A DNA stretch of 64,000 nucleotides from Labrenzia sp. R4_2. GTDB lineage: Bacteria > Pseudomonadota > Alphaproteobacteria > Rhizobiales > Stappiaceae. The stretch spans positions 620,001 to 684,000 of the forward strand of contig NZ_JAGHRJ010000002.1 of assembly GCF_017743865.1 (NCBI RefSeq), written 5' to 3'. Positions 1 to 13,500 of the stretch are shown piece after piece. Position 1 is the first letter of the stretch, and each line of letters opens with the position of its first letter. The translations under genes and the position numbers were made by a program. A model generated the notes under the pieces. The model saw only the letters and a program-made list of their open reading frames with translations, did no database searches and was not told the origin of the DNA.

Positions 1-352
1 CACGGGTCTGCGGCATCGGGCCGTCAGCTGCGGAACAGACCAGGATCGCGCCGTCCATCTGGGCAGCACCGGTGATCATGTTCTTCACGTAGTCGGCGTG
101 GCCCGGGCAATCAACGTGAGCGTAGTGACGGTTTTCCGTCTCATACTCAACGTGCGCCGTGGAGATGGTGATGCCGCGTGCCTTTTCTTCAGGCGCGCCG
201 TCAATCTCGTCATATGCTTTTGCAGTCGCACCGCCAGCTTCAGCCAGCGTCATGGTGATTGCAGCGGTCAGCGTCGTCTTGCCGTGGTCAACGTGGCCAA
301 TCGTGCCAATGTTGACGTGCGGCTTATTGCGCTCAAACTTTTCCTTCGCCAT
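1..352 (-). CDS. tuf: Elongation factor Tu, first copy (partial, cut by window edge)
   Basis: GTPase that brings aminoacyl-tRNA to the ribosome. Only the N-terminal 117 codons lie in the window, including the P-loop GHVDHGKT and the effector region with the DCPGHADY motif. It is the last gene of the str operon, 47 bp after fusA. The nucleotide sequence from 1 to 352 matches the second tuf copy (19451-19802) except for one synonymous Asn codon difference at position 326, and similarity stops just upstream of the start codon. Duplicate tuf genes kept identical by gene conversion are well known in proteobacteria. Confidence 0.97.
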   Translation of the reverse strand, partial: MAKEKFERNKPHVNIGTIGHVDHGKTTLTAAITMTLAEAGGATAKAYDEIDGAPEEKARGITISTAHVEYETENRHYAHVDCPGHADYVKNMITGAAQMDGAILVCSAADGPMPQTR

Positions 353-399
353 CGGAGTACTCCGTTTCTCTAATTCTTAATTAATTCAAGAGGTTGGGG

Positions 400-2475
400 T
401 CAGGCGTATTTCGCCTGAACCTCTTCGGCGACAGCCTGCGGCACCTGCTCGTAGTGATCGAACACCATCGAGTACTGAGCGCGGCCTTGAGACATGGAAC
501 GCAGGTTGTTCACATAACCAAACATGTTGGCCAGCGGCACCATTGCGGTGATGACAGTCACGATGCCCCGGTTCTCCGTACCCGCGATCTGGCCGCGGCG
601 GGAGTTCAGGTCACCAATCACGTCACCCATGTAATCTTCAGGGGTAACAACCTCGACCTTCATGACCGGCTCAAGGAGCTTAGGTCCGGCCTTGGCAATA
701 CCTTCGCGGAAACCGGCACGACCGGCGATCTCGAACGCAAGGACCGAGGAGTCAACATCGTGGTAGGCACCATCGGTGAGGGTTGCCTTGATGTCGAGCA
801 TCGGGAAGCCGGCCAGCGGACCAGACGACATGACGCTTTCGATACCCTTGCTAACGCCCGGAATGTACTCTTTCGGAACGTTACCGCCGACAATCTTGCT
901 CTCGAAGACGAAGCCTTCGTTCGGCTCTGCCGGTTCGATCGTGATCTTGATGCGAGCGAACTGACCGGAACCACCAGACTGCTTCTTGTGGGTGTAGTCC
1001 ACGTCTGCAGATTTCGTAATGGTTTCGCGGTAAGCAACCTGCGGCGCACCAATGTTCGCCTCAACCTTGAACTCGCGCTTCATGCGGTCGACAAGGATGT
1101 CGAGGTGCAATTCGCCCATACCAGCAATGATGGTCTGACCAGACTCTTCGTCGGTCTTAACCCGGAAGGACGGATCCTCGGCAGCCAGACGGTTCAGGGC
1201 GAGGCCCATCTTCTCCTGGTCGCCTTTGGTCTTCGGCTCAACCGCGATCTCGATAACCGGCTCAGGGAATTCCATCCGCTCCAGGATGACTGGCTTCAGC
1301 GGATCGCAGAGCGTGTCACCTGTTGTGGTGTCCTTGAGACCTGCGATCGCAACAATGTCGCCAGCATATGCGACGTCGATGTCTTCACGCGAGTTGGAGT
1401 GCATCTGCATCATGCGACCGACGCGCTCTTTCTTATCCTTCACGGTGTTGAGCAAGGACACACCCTTGTTCAAAACGCCAGAATAGATACGGCAGAACGT
1501 CAGAGAACCAACGAACGGATCGTTCGCGATCTTGAATGCCAGAATGCTGAGCGGCTCTTCATCAGAAGATTTACGCACCGCTTCGCCTTCGGTCTTCGGA
1601 TCGATACCCTTAATGGCCGGAACTTCTACCGGGCTTGGCAGATAATCAACCACTGCATCAAGAAGCGGCTGTACGCCTTTGTTTTTGAATGCAGAACCGC
1701 AGAATACCGGAACGAAGTCACCGTTGATGGTGCCCTTGCGGATCAGCTGCTGGATCTTCTCGAAGGACGGCTCTTCGCCTTCAAGGTAAGCTTCCATAGC
1801 TTCTTCATCGATCTCGACAGCAGTCTCGATCAGGGCATCACGCATTTCCTGCGCACGGTCGGCAAGTTCAGCCGGAATGTCGACAACATCCCAAGCAGCA
1901 CCGAGGTTCTCGGACTGCCAGATCAGCGCCTTCATCTTCAGCAGATCAACAACACCGGCAAATTCGCTTTCCGCACCGATGTTCAGCTGCATGACCAGCG
2001 GAGTTGCACCAAGACGGGTCTTGATCATCTCGCAGCAGCGATCGAAATCGGCGCCGAGTTTGTCCATCTTGTTGACGAAGATCATCCGCGGGACGTTGTA
2101 CTTGTCGGCCTGACGCCAAACAGTCTCGGTCTGCGGCTCAACGCCAGCGTTTGCGTCCAGAAGGGCAACCGCACCGTCAAGAACACGCAGGGAGCGTTCA
2201 ACTTCAATGGTGAAGTCAACGTGGCCCGGGGTGTCGATGATGTTCAGGCGCTTTTCATTCCAGAACGCGGTTGTTGCAGCAGAAGTGATCGTGATGCCAC
2301 GCTCCTGCTCCTGCTCCATCCAGTCCATGGTGGCAGCGCCGTCATGAACTTCGCCGATCTTGTGGCTCTTACCAGTGTAGTAGAGGATCCGCTCGGTGGT
2401 GGTCGTCTTACCAGCATCGATGTGAGCCATGATGCCGAAGTTACGGTAGTCCTCGATTTTATGCGTGCGCGACAT
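400..2475 (-). CDS. fusA: Elongation factor G
   Basis: Ribosomal translocase GTPase of 691 aa, the usual length. The G1 motif [12 protein letters not shown] lies near residue 17 and the G3 motif DTPGHVDF near residue 83, followed by NKMDK (G4). Domains II to V follow without interruption. It sits 24 bp downstream of rpsG and 47 bp upstream of the first tuf, the classical str operon order. Nothing is broken or unusual; this is a housekeeping gene. Confidence 0.98.
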   Translation of the reverse strand: MSRTHKIEDYRNFGIMAHIDAGKTTTTERILYYTGKSHKIGEVHDGAATMDWMEQEQERGITITSAATTAFWNEKRLNIIDTPGHVDFTIEVERSLRVLDGAVALLDANAGVEPQTETVWRQADKYNVPRMIFVNKMDKLGADFDRCCEMIKTRLGATPLVMQLNIGAESEFAGVVDLLKMKALIWQSENLGAAWDVVDIPAELADRAQEMRDALIETAVEIDEEAMEAYLEGEEPSFEKIQQLIRKGTINGDFVPVFCGSAFKNKGVQPLLDAVVDYLPSPVEVPAIKGIDPKTEGEAVRKSSDEEPLSILAFKIANDPFVGSLTFCRIYSGVLNKGVSLLNTVKDKKERVGRMMQMHSNSREDIDVAYAGDIVAIAGLKDTTTGDTLCDPLKPVILERMEFPEPVIEIAVEPKTKGDQEKMGLALNRLAAEDPSFRVKTDEESGQTIIAGMGELHLDILVDRMKREFKVEANIGAPQVAYRETITKSADVDYTHKKQSGGSGQFARIKITIEPAEPNEGFVFESKIVGGNVPKEYIPGVSKGIESVMSSGPLAGFPMLDIKATLTDGAYHDVDSSVLAFEIAGRAGFREGIAKAGPKLLEPVMKVEVVTPEDYMGDVIGDLNSRRGQIAGTENRGIVTVITAMVPLANMFGYVNNLRSMSQGRAQYSMVFDHYEQVPQAVAEEVQAKYA

Positions 2476-2499
2476 AGCGTCAGCCCTTCAAAGTCGAAA

Positions 2500-2970
<471 letters not shown>

Positions 2971-2982
2971 CTAATGTGCTCC

Positions 2983-3354
2983 TTACTTCGGCCGCTTCGC
3001 GCCGTACTTCGAACGACGCTGCTTACGATCCTTGACGCCTTGGGTATCCAGAACACCACGGATGATGTGGTAGCGGACACCCGGCAAGTCTTTCACACGG
3101 CCGCCACGGATCATCACAACCGAGTGCTCTTGAAGGTTGTGGCCTTCACCCGGGATGTAACCGATGACTTCAAAGCCGTTGGTCAGACGGATTTTCGCCA
3201 CTTTACGCAGAGCCGAGTTCGGCTTCTTCGGAGTGGTTGTGTATACGCGGGTGCAAACACCACGCTTCTGCGGGCAGGCCTCCATGGCCGGCACTTTGTT
3301 CCGCTTCGGCGGATCTTTCCGCGGCTTGCGGATCAACTGGTTGATGGTCGGCAT
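2983..3354 (-). CDS. rpsL: 30S ribosomal protein S12
   Basis: Decoding-centre protein of 123 aa. The start [13 protein letters not shown] is the conserved family N-terminus; a longer in-frame reading up to 3516 has no family support. The streptomycin-determining segments are wild type: KKPNSALRK around Lys43 and [11 protein letters not shown] around Lys88. It is the first gene of the str operon, with a good promoter candidate about 270 bp upstream (3626-3654). Confidence 0.98.
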   Translation of the reverse strand: MPTINQLIRKPRKDPPKRNKVPAMEACPQKRGVCTRVYTTTPKKPNSALRKVAKIRLTNGFEVIGYIPGEGHNLQEHSVVMIRGGRVKDLPGVRYHIIRGVLDTQGVKDRKQRRSKYGAKRPK

Positions 3355-4023
3355 TCTGTGCCCTTTACCTTGTCCATCCAAAAACTTTTGTGCAACTGCA
3401 GTCCCCCGCTGACGCCGCATGTGTTCAAACATGCGGAATCGCGCCCGCGCGCTCCATTTGGAGCGGCCGGCGCTGCGAAAAACCAGAGGACCACGAGTTG
3501 CCTCGCGGTCATGCAATCGACGCGTATTCGCCTATGTGACCCGGCAGCGTTTAAGAGGACTGTGTCCTGCGCTCTTCAGAAGCGCTGGAGGGTTCGCTCT
3601 TACCGCCTGCCCTTGGGATGCGCGGAACCTACTCAGATGCACCCTTTGCGTCAAGTGATTTGTTGGAAATTCCGCATTTCCGCAAAACCGCAGGAATCTG
3701 CGTCATTTTTCTCCACCAAACCGCGCGTGATTGTAAGATTATTTCGCCAGCCAAGCTTCTGTTGTTAGTTTGTGATTTGGCAGCTAGATCGGCCGATTCC
3801 AAACAGTGAATCAATGGTTAAGCCAGTGATTCAAATCATGCCATTCTTGGCGGTTTTCTCACCACAACAAGGCCGGCGCTGCGTCCCGGATCCTGATTCC
3901 ATCCCATGCATGCCTGCCATGCATCAGGCATGGCCCCAAAATAGTACAAGGCCGCATTGAATGGGGACTACGACCCAGGAGCAACTCCCGCACCTGGGCC
4001 TTAAGCTTCGGTCCAGCTCCGGC
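3355..4023. other. Long gap upstream of rpsL, no gene seen
   Basis: 669 bp between the MCP stop and rpsL. It holds the str-operon promoter candidate at 3626-3654 and an untranslated leader of roughly 260 bases. Short readings in this gap have no recognisable similarity and no good ribosome binding site. No CRISPR, tRNA or repeat array was seen. Confidence 0.6.
3626..3654 (-). promoter_or_regulatory. Probable sigma-70 promoter of the str operon
   Basis: On the minus strand a -35 box TTGACG (complement of 3649-3654, preceded by C as in many alphaproteobacterial promoters) is followed by a 17-bp spacer and a -10 box TAGGTT (complement of 3626-3631). It points at rpsL. This is based on pattern only. 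Confidence 0.55.
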
Positions 4024-5706
4024 CTACGCCGCAGCGACAGAATCGAGGAAGGTGTCGACCTCATCGCGAAGTTTCTCGGCATAGTCGGCGACTTCATCAG
4101 CGCCGCGCAAAACGACGAGCGATCCGTCGTCGGTTTCCCGGGCAGAGGTCACAACCATCTCCATTTCGGATTTGGCCGATTTTGTCTGCTCAACGGCCTG
4201 CACCACACTTTGAGCAATCGACTCTGTTGCAGACTCCTGCTGAGAGATAGAGGCAGCAATCGCTGTGGTGAAATTGCGAACTTCCTCCACGCGAGATGTG
4301 ATCTCGTCAATCGCGGACACCGCTTCATTGGTGGAGCCCTGGATGTCGGCAATCTGGTTGCTGATTTCTTCCGTGGCTTTGGCGGTCTGTGTTGCGAGCT
4401 CTTTCACCTCAGCAGCGACAACGGCAAACCCATTGCCCGCCTCCCCGGCCCGCGCAGCCTCAATGGTTGCGTTCAAGGCCAAAAGGTTGGTTTGCTCGGC
4501 GATCGCCTGAATAAGCGTCACCACCTCACCGATCTTGATCGCGGCATTGGACAGGCTGGTGACCCGCTGGCTGGATTTATTCGCAGCTTCCGTCGCCCCT
4601 TGGACGCCCTCCGTGGTTTTGGACACCTGCGAGTTGATTTCCCGGATTGCGAAAGTGAGCTCCTGGGCCGCGGCGGCTGTTGTCTCAATGCTGCCGTTGG
4701 CCGAGTCCGCTGATCCGCTCGCTCCGGCCGCCCGCTCTGAAGATGCGCTTGCAAGACCGGACAACTCGGTCGCCGTTGTCTTCACAGTTCCGATCCGGTC
4801 ACCAACCGCGGTGAGCAAATGGGAGACATTTTCGCGAAACCGGGACACAAGACTTTCCACCAGATGCTGGCGGCGGGTCTGAGCATCTGCCGTTTCGGCA
4901 GCTTCCCGGGCGAGCCGCTGTTGTTCAAAAATCCGATCCCGGAAAGCAGCGATCGACCGCGCCACTGTTCCGATCTCGTCCTTGCGGTCCGCATCAGTGA
5001 ACTGGATCTCGGTGTCACCGGCTGCAAGCGCTTCAGCTTCCTGGACCGTCCGCGCCAGTGGCTTTGTAATCGACTGGATCAGGAAGTGGGAGGCAATAGC
5101 CAGGAGCAGAACCAACCCAAGAGCGGTTCCGGCAAGCCAAACAAGGTTCTTTTGAAATGCCGCTTCAATGTCATCCACGTAGGCGCCGGTCCCGATCACC
5201 CACTCCCAAGGCTGGTACATCGTCACATAGGCCGTCTTGCCTGCCGGGTCGTCCGAATTCGGCCTGCGCCAAACGTAATCATGAAAACCACTGCCCTGGC
5301 TCTGTACGATGTCATAGAAAGTCGGCAGACTGGATGACCCGAAATCACGAATGAGGTCCTGGGAGGTCATGCCCTCCAAATCCGGCCGTGCGGGGTGCAT
5401 GATCAGCGCGTCGCCGCGTAAGTTGATGAAGAGATAATTGCCATTGTCATAGCGCATGCCGCGGATCGCCTCCTTGGCAAACTCTTGCGCCTGCTCTTCA
5501 GTGAACTCTCCGGCTATGCTTCGCTTATGGTAACTCTCAATCATGCTCGTGGCCGCATTGACAAGATGGGTCAGGCCAATCCGCCGCTCCGCATACGACC
5601 GGTCGCGATCCTGGTAAGCCGCTGCGCCGAGGATTCCGATCAAGCAAAGAACCACCAGCCCCATGAGCATGCCCAATCGCATGCCAACTGAAATTCTAGA
5701 AAACAT
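4024..5706 (-). CDS. Methyl-accepting chemotaxis protein with Cache domain
   Basis: Transmembrane chemoreceptor of 560 aa that signals to CheA/CheW. There is a membrane helix at about residues 10-30, a periplasmic single-Cache (Cache_2-like) sensor at about 35-185, a second membrane helix at about 190-212, HAMP to about 265, and a coiled-coil signalling domain with the conserved hairpin [20 protein letters not shown]. No C-terminal NWETF-type CheR/CheB tether is present. The ligand is unknown; Cache_2 receptors often bind small organic acids. It is unusual in sitting between rpoC and rpsL, which are often neighbours in alphaproteobacteria. Confidence 0.93.
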   Translation of the reverse strand: MFSRISVGMRLGMLMGLVVLCLIGILGAAAYQDRDRSYAERRIGLTHLVNAATSMIESYHKRSIAGEFTEEQAQEFAKEAIRGMRYDNGNYLFINLRGDALIMHPARPDLEGMTSQDLIRDFGSSSLPTFYDIVQSQGSGFHDYVWRRPNSDDPAGKTAYVTMYQPWEWVIGTGAYVDDIEAAFQKNLVWLAGTALGLVLLLAIASHFLIQSITKPLARTVQEAEALAAGDTEIQFTDADRKDEIGTVARSIAAFRDRIFEQQRLAREAAETADAQTRRQHLVESLVSRFRENVSHLLTAVGDRIGTVKTTATELSGLASASSERAAGASGSADSANGSIETTAAAAQELTFAIREINSQVSKTTEGVQGATEAANKSSQRVTSLSNAAIKIGEVVTLIQAIAEQTNLLALNATIEAARAGEAGNGFAVVAAEVKELATQTAKATEEISNQIADIQGSTNEAVSAIDEITSRVEEVRNFTTAIAASISQQESATESIAQSVVQAVEQTKSAKSEMEMVVTSARETDDGSLVVLRGADEVADYAEKLRDEVDTFLDSVAAA

Positions 5707-5806
5707 GTATAACCTCCGATTTGCAATTCAGGGTTTAGTGTTTTCCAGTTACGTAAACGAAAGGTGGATATTTTTCGTAAGACAACTCAGAATATAAATA
5801 AAATAC

Positions 5807-5830
5807 GCCTCCGCTTTTGACGGCGGAGGC
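5807..5830 (-). terminator. Rho-independent terminator
   Basis: GCCTCCGC and GCGGAGGC form an 8-bp stem. Read on the minus strand it is followed by GTATTTTATTTA. It lies about 60 bp after the stop of the 97-aa gene and before the MCP, separating the MCP from the rpo block. Confidence 0.65.
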
Positions 5831-5892
5831 AAAACATAAGGACAGATGACAATACTATTTAATTGTCCTAACGGAACTACCTACACCATGTC

Positions 5893-6186
5893 TTAGTCGG
5901 CAAGCGTGACAATTGCCACGTTGCCCGACAGTGCATCATGATAGGCGCCTTCATAGATCGGCTCATCCGGTTCACCGTCGATGACACCGATTTGATCCAG
6001 TTCCGCTTCCGTGAAGCCTTGCGACGACAGAGCTTCCAAGGTCTTGCGCACGGCATCGTCATCATCTGGTGCTGTCAAAAGAGCATGGATCGTGATCGCT
6101 GCATCCGGCGATGTATTTTCATCCTGCCAGACACGGCCGATGACGATGTAGACCACGGGGTCCAGTTCCAGGTCATTGTCATTCAT
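5893..6186 (-). CDS. Acidic hypothetical protein, 97 aa
   Basis: Not recognised. It is a small, strongly acidic protein (MNDNDLELDPVVYIVIGRVW...) with an Asp run (APDDDDAV), a predicted helix with SQGFTEAELDQIG, and no signal peptide or membrane segment. I chose the ATG at 6184-6186 because AAGGAGG lies 9 bp upstream; a longer in-frame reading starts inside the rpoC terminator hairpin. It follows rpoC on the same strand but is probably separated by the 6219-6244 terminator, and has its own terminator at 5807-5830. Function unknown. Confidence 0.7.
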   Translation of the reverse strand: MNDNDLELDPVVYIVIGRVWQDENTSPDAAITIHALLTAPDDDDAVRKTLEALSSQGFTEAELDQIGVIDGEPDEPIYEGAYHDALSGNVAIVTLAD

Positions 6187-6218
6187 GAGGGCAGCCCTCC
6201 TTGTCTCGTTCGATACGA

Positions 6219-6244
6219 GAAAGGCCGCCCGGAGGCGGCCTTTC
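6219..6244 (-). terminator. Terminator-like hairpin after rpoC
   Basis: Perfect 11-bp inverted repeat GAAAGGCCGCC / GGCGGCCTTTC with a 4-base loop, 22 bp downstream of the rpoC stop. On the minus strand the stem ends in CCTTTCTCG, a weak T-rich tail. It probably ends the rpoBC transcript. Confidence 0.65.
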
Positions 6245-6266
6245 ATGATTTGACTGTTGCCGAAGC

Positions 6267-9200
6267 TTATTCCGCAGCGCCGGTCATGTCTTCCAGAAGG
6301 CCTTCTGCGGCACTTTCCGAAGACTGAGCCCGCTGCGCTTCCTGGATCAGGTCGTCGCGATGGGATGCAATCTTGCGGATCCGCTTCATCACCCCGCCTG
6401 TACCGGCCGGGATCAGACGGCCAACAATGACGTTCTCCTTGAGGCCGACCAGCGGGTCGGTCTTGCCGTTGACCGCCGCGTCGGTAAGAACGCGGGTCGT
6501 CTCCTGGAAGGAGGCGGCGGAGAAGAACGAGCGTGTCTGCAACGACGCCTTGGTGATCCCGAGCAGAACCGGTGTGCCTTTCGCCGGATCCTTCGCATTG
6601 TCGATGGCCCGTTGATTGGCCTCTTCAAAGTCGATCCGGTCGATCTGCTCACCTGAGAAGAATTCGGTCTCACCTGGATCGGTGATCTCGACCTTCTGCA
6701 GCATCTGACGGACAATCACCTCAATGTGCTTGTCGTTAATCACAACGCCCTGCAGACGATAGACTTCCTGGATCTCGTTGACGAGGTAGGCAGCGAGCGC
6801 CTCAACGCCTTTAACGGCCAGAATGTCGTGTGGTGCCGGGTTACCGTCGAGAATGTACTCACCCTTTTCAATGGCATCGCCTTCCTGAAGGTGGAAGTGC
6901 TTGCCCTTCGGGATGAGGTATTCGACGGGCTCGGCGCCCTCCTCTGCCGGATCGATGATGACACGGCGCTTGTTCTTGTAGTCGCGGCCAAAGCGGATCG
7001 TACCATCGATTTCTGCGATGATCGCGTGATCCTTCGGACGGCGAGCCTCGAACAATTCCGCAACGCGCGGCAGACCACCGGTGATGTCCTTGGTCTTGGC
7101 GCTTTCCAGCGGAATACGTGCAAGCACGTCACCGGCCTTCACGGATGCACCCGGCTGAACCGAGAGAACCGCGTCGACGGACAGCATCAAGCGGGCATCG
7201 GATCCACGCTGGTTTTTGGCAACGGAACCTTTGGCGTCCTTGATGACAACCGCCGGCTTGAGATCCGCGCCACGCTGCGAAGAGCGCCAGTCGATGACGA
7301 CACGCTTGGTGATACCGGTCGCCTCGTCGGCGGTTTCCTGAACAGAAGCCCCGTCAACCAGGTCTTCAAAGTCCACGACACCGTCAACCTCGGCAAGCAT
7401 CGGACGGGTGTACGGATCCCACTCGGCGATCCGCTGACCGCGTTTGACCGCGTCACCTTCATCAACATGCAGCTTGGAACCGTAAGCAACACGATGCACG
7501 GCACGCTCATTGCCGTCGCTGTCGATGACAACGATGGACATGTTGCGGACCATGGCAATCAGATTGCCTTCCGAGTCGCGCTGTACAGAGCGGTTCCGGA
7601 TCTTGACCGTACCGTCGACGTTGGATTCGATGAACGATGAGTCCACAACCTGCGCCGTACCACCAATGTGGAACGTCCGCATGGTCAGCTGGGTACCCGG
7701 CTCACCGATCGACTGCGCGGCGATCACGCCAACAGCTTCACCCATGTTCACCGGAGTACCACGTGCAAGGTCACGGCCGTAGCAGGTCGCGCAAACACCG
7801 GTTTCCGTTTCACAGGTCAGAACCGAACGGATCTTGATCTGCTGAACTTTCGCCGCTTCGATCGCATCAACATCCTTCTCGTCGATGAGACGTCCTTTCG
7901 GAACGATCACTTCGCCGGTGGCATTGTTGATGACGTCTTCCGCCGTTGTCCGACCGAGAACACGCATGCCGAGGGAGGCAATGACGTTACCGGCGTCAAC
8001 GATCGGCGCCACGGTGATGCCGCGCTCGGAGCCACAATCCGGTTCAAGGATGATGCTGTCCTGCGCAACGTCCACGAGACGGCGGGTCAGGTAACCGGAG
8101 TTCGCAGTCTTCAACGCCGTATCGGCAAGACCCTTACGGGCACCGTGGGTGGAGTTGAAGTACTCGAGAACCGAGAGACCTTCTTTAAAGTTCGAGATGA
8201 TCGGGTTCTCGATGATGGACCCGTCCGGCTTGGCCATAAGACCACGCATACCGGCCAGCTGCTTCATCTGCTGAGGCGAACCACGCGCACCGGAGTGGGA
8301 CATCATGTAGACCGAGTTCATCGGCTTCTGGCGTCCGGTTTCCTCATCGATCTGAACGGCCTTAATGCGAGCCATCATCTCGTCAGCGATCTTGTCGGTA
8401 CATTTCGCCCAAGCGTCGACAACCTTGTTGTACTTCTCGCCCTGGGTGATCAGACCGTCATTATACTGCTGCTCGTATTCGGTCGCGAGTGCCGCGGTTT
8501 CCCCAACCAGCTTCTGCTTGGTATCCGGGATAACCATGTCGTCCATACCGAAGGAGATGCCGGCGTTACAGGCGTTCTTGAAGCCGAGCTGCATGATCCG
8601 GTCACAGAAGATAACCGTCTCCTTCTGACCGCAAGCACGGTAAACCGTGTCGATCATCTTGGAGATGTCCTTCTTGGTCATCAGCTTGTTGGCAACATCG
8701 AACGGCACTTCATGATGCTTCGGCAGAAGTTCTGCAATCAGCATCCGGCCCGGCGTTGTCTCGAAGATATCGGAGGTCGGGTTGCCATCGGCATCTACCG
8801 AGCGGAACCGGCCCTTGATCTTCGTGTGCAGCGTGATGACCTTGTTGGCCAGCGCATGGTGGATCTCGCCGATATCGGAGAAAGCCATGCCCTCGCCCGG
8901 CTCTTTCTCTGCCATGATCGACAGATAGTAGAGACCGAGAACGATATCCTGCGACGGCACGATGATCGGGCCACCGTTTGCCGGGTGCAGAATGTTGTTC
9001 GTGGACATCATCAGCGTACGCGCTTCCAGCTGTGCTTCGAGCGACAGCGGAACGTGAACAGCCATCTGGTCACCGTCGAAGTCAGCGTTGAACGCGGAGC
9101 AGACGAGCGGGTGCAGCTGAATCGCCTTGCCTTCGATCAGGGTCGGTTCGAACGCCTGAATGCCAAGACGGTGAAGCGTCGGCGCACGGTTCAGGAGAAC

Positions 9201-10466
9201 CGGGTGCTCGCGGATCACCTCATCCAGGATATCCCAGACTTCCGGACGCTCTTTTTCAACGAGCTTCTTCGCCTGTTTGACAGTTGAAGAGAAACCCTTG
9301 GCGTCGAGGCGCGAATAGATGAACGGCTTGAACAGCTCAAGCGCCATTTTCTTCGGCAGTCCACACTGGTGCAGCTTGAGTTCCGGACCCACGGTGATCA
9401 CCGAACGACCGGAATAGTCAACACGCTTCCCGAGAAGGTTCTGACGGAAGCGGCCCTGCTTGCCTTTCAGCATGTCGGACAGCGACTTCAGCGGACGCTT
9501 GTTGGCACCGGTGATGACGCGGCCGCGGCGGCCGTTGTCGAACAGGGCGTCAACAGACTCCTGAAGCATGCGCTTCTCGTTCCGGATGATGATGTCCGGA
9601 GCACGCAGTTCCATCAGGCGGCGCAGACGGTTGTTCCGGTTGATCACGCGGCGGTACAGATCATTGAGATCCGACGTTGCGAACCGGCCACCATCGAGCG
9701 GAACCAGCGGACGCAGATCCGGCGGGATGACCGGAACAACGGTCATGATCATCCACTCCGGACGGTTGCCGGATTCCATGAAGGCTTCAATGACCTTCAG
9801 GCGCTTGGCCAGTTTCTTCGGCTTCAGCTCAGTCGTTGCTTCAGCAATTTCCTGGCGGAGCTTTTCAGACTCGCGCTCAAGATCCATCGACATCAGGATC
9901 TCGCGGATCGCTTCTGCACCGATCATCGCGGTGAAGGCGTCTTCGCCGTACTCGTCCTGGGCAGCAACGTAGTCTTCTTCAGACAAAAGCTGGTGCTGCT
10001 TGAGCGGGGTCAGACCCGGCTCCAGAACGACATAGTTTTCGAAGTATAGAACGCGTTCCAGATCTTTCAGCGTCATGTCGAGCAGCAAACCAATGCGGCT
10101 CGGCAGGGACTTCAGGAACCAGATGTGTGCCACCGGAGCTGCAAGCTCAATGTGGCCCATACGTTCACGGCGTACACGGGAAAGCGTGACTTCAACGCCA
10201 CACTTTTCGCAGATAACGCCTTTGTATTTCATGCGCTTGTATTTGCCGCAAAGACATTCGTAGTCCTTGATCGGGCCAAAAATGCGCGCGCAGAAAAGAC
10301 CATCACGCTCCGGCTTGAACGTCCGGTAGTTGATGGTTTCCGGCTTTTTGATCTCACCGAATGACCAGGACAAGATTTTCTCCGGGCTGGCCAGAGAGAT
10401 CTTGATATTGTCGAAGGTCTGTGCGGGAGCCTGCTGGTTGAACAGGTTCATGACCTCATGATTCAT
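6267..10466 (-). CDS. rpoC: RNA polymerase subunit beta'
   Basis: Catalytic large subunit of RNA polymerase, 1399 aa. It starts [12 protein letters not shown], the usual alphaproteobacterial start, with GGAGA 7 bp upstream; an 18-codon longer reading lacks support. The zinc-binding segment [20 protein letters not shown] lies near residue 70, and the active-site motif NADFDGD that binds catalytic Mg2+ is present. The C-terminal region including the second zinc site ([15 protein letters not shown]) is complete. It follows rpoB by 90 bp. Confidence 0.99.
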   Translation of the reverse strand: MNHEVMNLFNQQAPAQTFDNIKISLASPEKILSWSFGEIKKPETINYRTFKPERDGLFCARIFGPIKDYECLCGKYKRMKYKGVICEKCGVEVTLSRVRRERMGHIELAAPVAHIWFLKSLPSRIGLLLDMTLKDLERVLYFENYVVLEPGLTPLKQHQLLSEEDYVAAQDEYGEDAFTAMIGAEAIREILMSMDLERESEKLRQEIAEATTELKPKKLAKRLKVIEAFMESGNRPEWMIMTVVPVIPPDLRPLVPLDGGRFATSDLNDLYRRVINRNNRLRRLMELRAPDIIIRNEKRMLQESVDALFDNGRRGRVITGANKRPLKSLSDMLKGKQGRFRQNLLGKRVDYSGRSVITVGPELKLHQCGLPKKMALELFKPFIYSRLDAKGFSSTVKQAKKLVEKERPEVWDILDEVIREHPVLLNRAPTLHRLGIQAFEPTLIEGKAIQLHPLVCSAFNADFDGDQMAVHVPLSLEAQLEARTLMMSTNNILHPANGGPIIVPSQDIVLGLYYLSIMAEKEPGEGMAFSDIGEIHHALANKVITLHTKIKGRFRSVDADGNPTSDIFETTPGRMLIAELLPKHHEVPFDVANKLMTKKDISKMIDTVYRACGQKETVIFCDRIMQLGFKNACNAGISFGMDDMVIPDTKQKLVGETAALATEYEQQYNDGLITQGEKYNKVVDAWAKCTDKIADEMMARIKAVQIDEETGRQKPMNSVYMMSHSGARGSPQQMKQLAGMRGLMAKPDGSIIENPIISNFKEGLSVLEYFNSTHGARKGLADTALKTANSGYLTRRLVDVAQDSIILEPDCGSERGITVAPIVDAGNVIASLGMRVLGRTTAEDVINNATGEVIVPKGRLIDEKDVDAIEAAKVQQIKIRSVLTCETETGVCATCYGRDLARGTPVNMGEAVGVIAAQSIGEPGTQLTMRTFHIGGTAQVVDSSFIESNVDGTVKIRNRSVQRDSEGNLIAMVRNMSIVVIDSDGNERAVHRVAYGSKLHVDEGDAVKRGQRIAEWDPYTRPMLAEVDGVVDFEDLVDGASVQETADEATGITKRVVIDWRSSQRGADLKPAVVIKDAKGSVAKNQRGSDARLMLSVDAVLSVQPGASVKAGDVLARIPLESAKTKDITGGLPRVAELFEARRPKDHAIIAEIDGTIRFGRDYKNKRRVIIDPAEEGAEPVEYLIPKGKHFHLQEGDAIEKGEYILDGNPAPHDILAVKGVEALAAYLVNEIQEVYRLQGVVINDKHIEVIVRQMLQKVEITDPGETEFFSGEQIDRIDFEEANQRAIDNAKDPAKGTPVLLGITKASLQTRSFFSAASFQETTRVLTDAAVNGKTDPLVGLKENVIVGRLIPAGTGGVMKRIRKIASHRDDLIQEAQRAQSSESAAEGLLEDMTGAAE

Positions 10467-10556
10467 GATCCATCTCCTTCGATGCTCGGCCGGGAGGTAA
10501 GTGCTGCTCACCTCCCCCAAACCGGCATTTCAGTCTAAAGGGGTCCGTTGGCGGGG

Positions 10557-13500
10557 TTATTCTGCAGCGTCTGCAGTTTCTTCCTCGCCAATCATGGGTG
10601 CGTCAGTCCGTTGAAGTTCAACGTTGAGACCCAGGGACCGCATTTCCTTCACAAGCACGTTGAAGCTTTCCGGAATACCCGCCTCGAAGGTGTCATCACC
10701 GCGAACGATGGCCTCATAGACCTTCGTACGGCCGGCAACGTCATCCGACTTGACCGTCAGCATTTCCTGCAGCGTGTAAGCTGCACCGTAAGCTTCAAGA
10801 GCCCAGACCTCCATTTCCCCGAAGCGTTGGCCACCGAACTGCGCCTTACCACCAAGCGGCTGCTGGGTGACGAGCGAGTACGGGCCAATCGAGCGGGCGT
10901 GGATCTTGTCGTCGACCAAGTGGTGAAGCTTGAGCATATAGATATAGCCCACGGTCACCTTGCGGTCGAACTCTTCACCGGTCCGGCCGTCAAACAAAGT
11001 TGACTGACCACTGGTGTCGAAGTCCGCGATCTTCAGCGCATCAACAACGTCAGGCTCACGGGCACCGTCGAAGACCGGCGTCGCGATGGACACGCCCTTC
11101 TTCAGCTGCTCGGCCAGTTTCACGACACCTTCGTCGTCAAACTCCTTGACCGCATCACCCTTCATGTTGTCGCCGTAGATCTCGATGACCTTGCCGCGAA
11201 GCTTCTCGATCTCACCGGTCTTGCGGTACTCATCGTACATTTCGCCGATGCGCAAGCCCATGCCGCGGCAGGCCCAACCCATATGTGTTTCAAGGATCTG
11301 ACCAACGTTCATGCGCGACGGAACGCCGAGCGGATTGAGAACGATGTCGACGTGCGTGCCATCTTCCAAGAACGGCATGTCTTCACAAGGGTTGATCTTG
11401 GAGACCACGCCCTTGTTACCGTGACGGCCGGCCATCTTGTCGCCCGGCTGAAGCTTGCGCTTCACAGCAACGAAGACCTTGACCATCTTCATGACGCCTG
11501 GCGGCAGTTCATCACCGCGCTGCAGCTTCTCGACCTTGTCGATGAACCGCTGCTCGAGACGCTTCCGGCTGTCGTCATACTGACCGCGCAGAGCTTCGAT
11601 CTCGGACATGAACTTCTCGTCGTCGGTGGCAAACTGCCACCACTGAGAGCGCGGGAAGTCGTTGAGGACGTCCCCGGTCAGCACAGTGTCCTTCTTGAAG
11701 CCCTTCGGACCAGCAACTGCAGTCTTGTCCATCAGCATCTCGGCCAGACGGCCATAGACGTTGCGGTCAAGGATTGCCTGCTCGTCGTCACGGTCTTTTG
11801 CAAGACGTTCGATTTCTTCACGCTCGATCGCCATCGCACGCTCGTCTTTTTCAACGCCGTGGCGGTTGAAAACACGAACTTCAACGACGGTGCCGGAAAC
11901 ACCCGGCGGCAAGCGCAGGGACGTGTCACGGACATCAGAGGCTTTTTCGCCGAAGATCGCTCGCAGAAGTTTTTCCTCCGGCGTCATCGGGCTTTCGCCC
12001 TTCGGTGTGATCTTGCCAACGAGGATGTCGCCCGGATGAAGCTCGGCACCGATGTAAACGATACCTGCCTCGTCGAGATTTTTCAGCGCTTCTTCAGAAA
12101 CGTTCGGAATATCGCGGGTGATCTCTTCCGGACCAAGCTTGGTATCACGGGCCATCACCTCAAACTCTTCAAGGTGGATGGACGTGAAGACATCGTCAGA
12201 CACGATGCGCTCGGACAGAAGGATGGAATCCTCGAAGTTGTAGCCGTTCCACGGCATGAACGCGACGAGCACGTTCCGGCCGAGTGCCAGATCACCGAGA
12301 TCGGTGGACGGACCGTCGGCGATGATATCGCCTTTGTGGACGCGATCACCAACCCGGACCAGCGGACGCTGGTTGATACAGGTGTTCTGGTTGGAACGCT
12401 GGTACTTCTGGAGGCGGTAGATGTCGACACCTGACCGGCCCGGATCCAGCTCTTCAGTTGCCCGGATAACGATACGGGTCGCATCGACCTGGTCAACAAC
12501 ACCCGCCCGGCGGGCACCGATCGCCGCACCGGAGTCCCGGGCCACGACAGACTCCATACCGGTACCAACGAACGGTGCCTCGGCACGTACCAGCGGCACG
12601 GCCTGACGCATCATGTTCGAGCCCATGAGTGCGCGGTTCGCGTCATCGTTTTCCAGGAACGGAATAAGCGATGCTGCAACCGACACGAGCTGCTTCGGCG
12701 AAACGTCCATGAGGTCGACCTTATCGGACGGAACCATCATGTTTTCGCCGGCGTGCCGGCAGGTGATCAGCTCGGTTGTGAACCGGCCTTCGTCGTCATA
12801 TTCGGCGTTGGACTGCGCAACATAGTGTTTCGCTTCTTCCATGGCCGACAGATAAACGACTTCGTTGGTGACAACGCCGTCTTTCACCTTGCGGTACGGG
12901 CTCTCAATGAAGCCGTACTTGTTCACGCGGGCGAACGTTGCGAGGGAGTTGATCAGACCGATGTTCGGACCTTCCGGGGTCTCAATCGGGCAGATACGGC
13001 CGTAGTGCGTCGGGTGAACGTCGCGGACTTCGAAGCCTGCACGCTCACGGGTCAAGCCGCCCGGTCCAAGAGCCGAGAGGCGGCGCTTGTGGGTGACTTC
13101 CGACAGCGGGTTCGTCTGGTCCATGAACTGCGACAGCTGCGAGGAGCCAAAGAATTCACGAACGGCAGCTGCAGCCGGTTTCGCGTTGATCAGATCCTGA
13201 GGCATCACCGTGTCGATCTCGACAGAGCTCATCCGCTCCTTGATCGCACGTTCCATACGCAGAAGACCGACGCGGTACTGGTTTTCCATCAACTCGCCAA
13301 CAGAGCGAACACGGCGGTTGCCCAGGTTGTCGATGTCGTCGATGTCGCCCTTGCCATCACGCAGCTCCAGAAGAACCCGGATGACTTCCAGGATGTCTTC
13401 CTTGCGCAGAACACGAACGGTGTCTTCCGCGTCGACGTCGAGACGCATATTCATCTTCACACGGCCAACCGCGGACAGATCATAGCGTTCATCGTCAAAG

